In this document: positions 63,991 through 64,000 of the stretch, in pieces | How the letters are laid out: the number at the start of each line of letters is the position of its first letter | How positions within the stretch are numbered: the stretch's first letter is position 1 | Source: Caldilineaceae bacterium | GTDB lineage: Bacteria > Chloroflexota > Anaerolineae > Caldilineales > Caldilineaceae | NCBI GenBank assembly: GCA_022824685.1 | Contig: JAJDZJ010000007.1 | Location: 1 to 64,000, forward strand | DNA: 64,000 nt | Direction: 5' to 3' | Position numbers and translations under genes: made by a program | The notes under the pieces: model-generated | Database searches by the model: none | The model's input: only the letters and a program-made list of their open reading frames with translations | What the model was told of the DNA's origin: nothing

Positions 63991-64000
63991 AACTCTAATC

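Overview
This is a high-GC bacterial chromosome segment, densely packed with housekeeping and catabolic genes and with no phage, IS or rRNA/tRNA gene that I can see. The gene mix suggests an aerobic member of the Chloroflexota (Caldilinea-like lineages come to mind): an aa3 oxidase with caa3-type CtaG, sulfatase, mannonate/galactonate dehydratases, several Gfo/Idh and amidohydrolase enzymes, and an Asp-box protein. That placement is inferred from gene content, not from a search.

Layout. 1-3.5 kb: repeat-rich leader, then folate (FolK-FolP fusion) and siroheme (precorrin-2 dehydrogenase, SUMT) genes. 3.6-7.5 kb: the de novo NAD operon nadC-nadA-nadB on the minus strand. 8.1-11.2 kb: a polytopic membrane protein coupled to an NAD(P)H-hydrate epimerase, a DUF456 protein and thiamine pyrophosphokinase. 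11.2-16 kb: an Lgt-like protein, LepA, RsmA and a tyrosine-recombinase-like protein that lacks its catalytic residues. 16.3-22.7 kb: a cytochrome c oxidase operon (coxB, coxA, subunit IV, coxC, ctaG, a YtkA/FixH-like protein, SURF1) behind a strong sigma70-type promoter. A SCO copper chaperone lies far downstream at 58 kb.

22.8-49 kb is the accessory/catabolic half. It holds four MFS transporters, a serine hydrolase with a collapsed paralogue beside it, a Gfo/Idh oxidoreductase plus sugar isomerase, VOC and SRPBCC proteins, two amidohydrolases, a nucleoside hydrolase, a 1061-residue Asp-box protein, an acetyl-esterase, mannonate dehydratase, MsrA, sulfatase, a galactonate-dehydratase-like enolase and a HAD phosphatase. 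Together these point to cytoplasmic breakdown of imported, partly sulfated or acetylated sugars and uronates. 49.5-49.85 kb holds an intact DUF433 antitoxin followed by the remains of its partner toxin.

50-64 kb returns to housekeeping: LeuS, a thiamine-binding protein, a HIT protein, the minus-strand glyA-radA-O-methyltransferase operon, an SH3-like protein, SCO, ThpR, an Amt-fold membrane protein without the twin histidines, MltG and a solute-binding lipoprotein.

The most unusual features are: (i) several families of short intergenic repeats (11-mer, 7-mer, about 37-mer, about 60-mer), one of which runs into the end of an MFS gene; (ii) two genes reduced by internal deletion that keep both ends; (iii) intact ORFs whose catalytic residues are lost (recombinase, Amt-like protein); (iv) a compact predicted three-way junction between two convergent genes; and (v) low-complexity insertions in adjacent biosynthetic enzymes.
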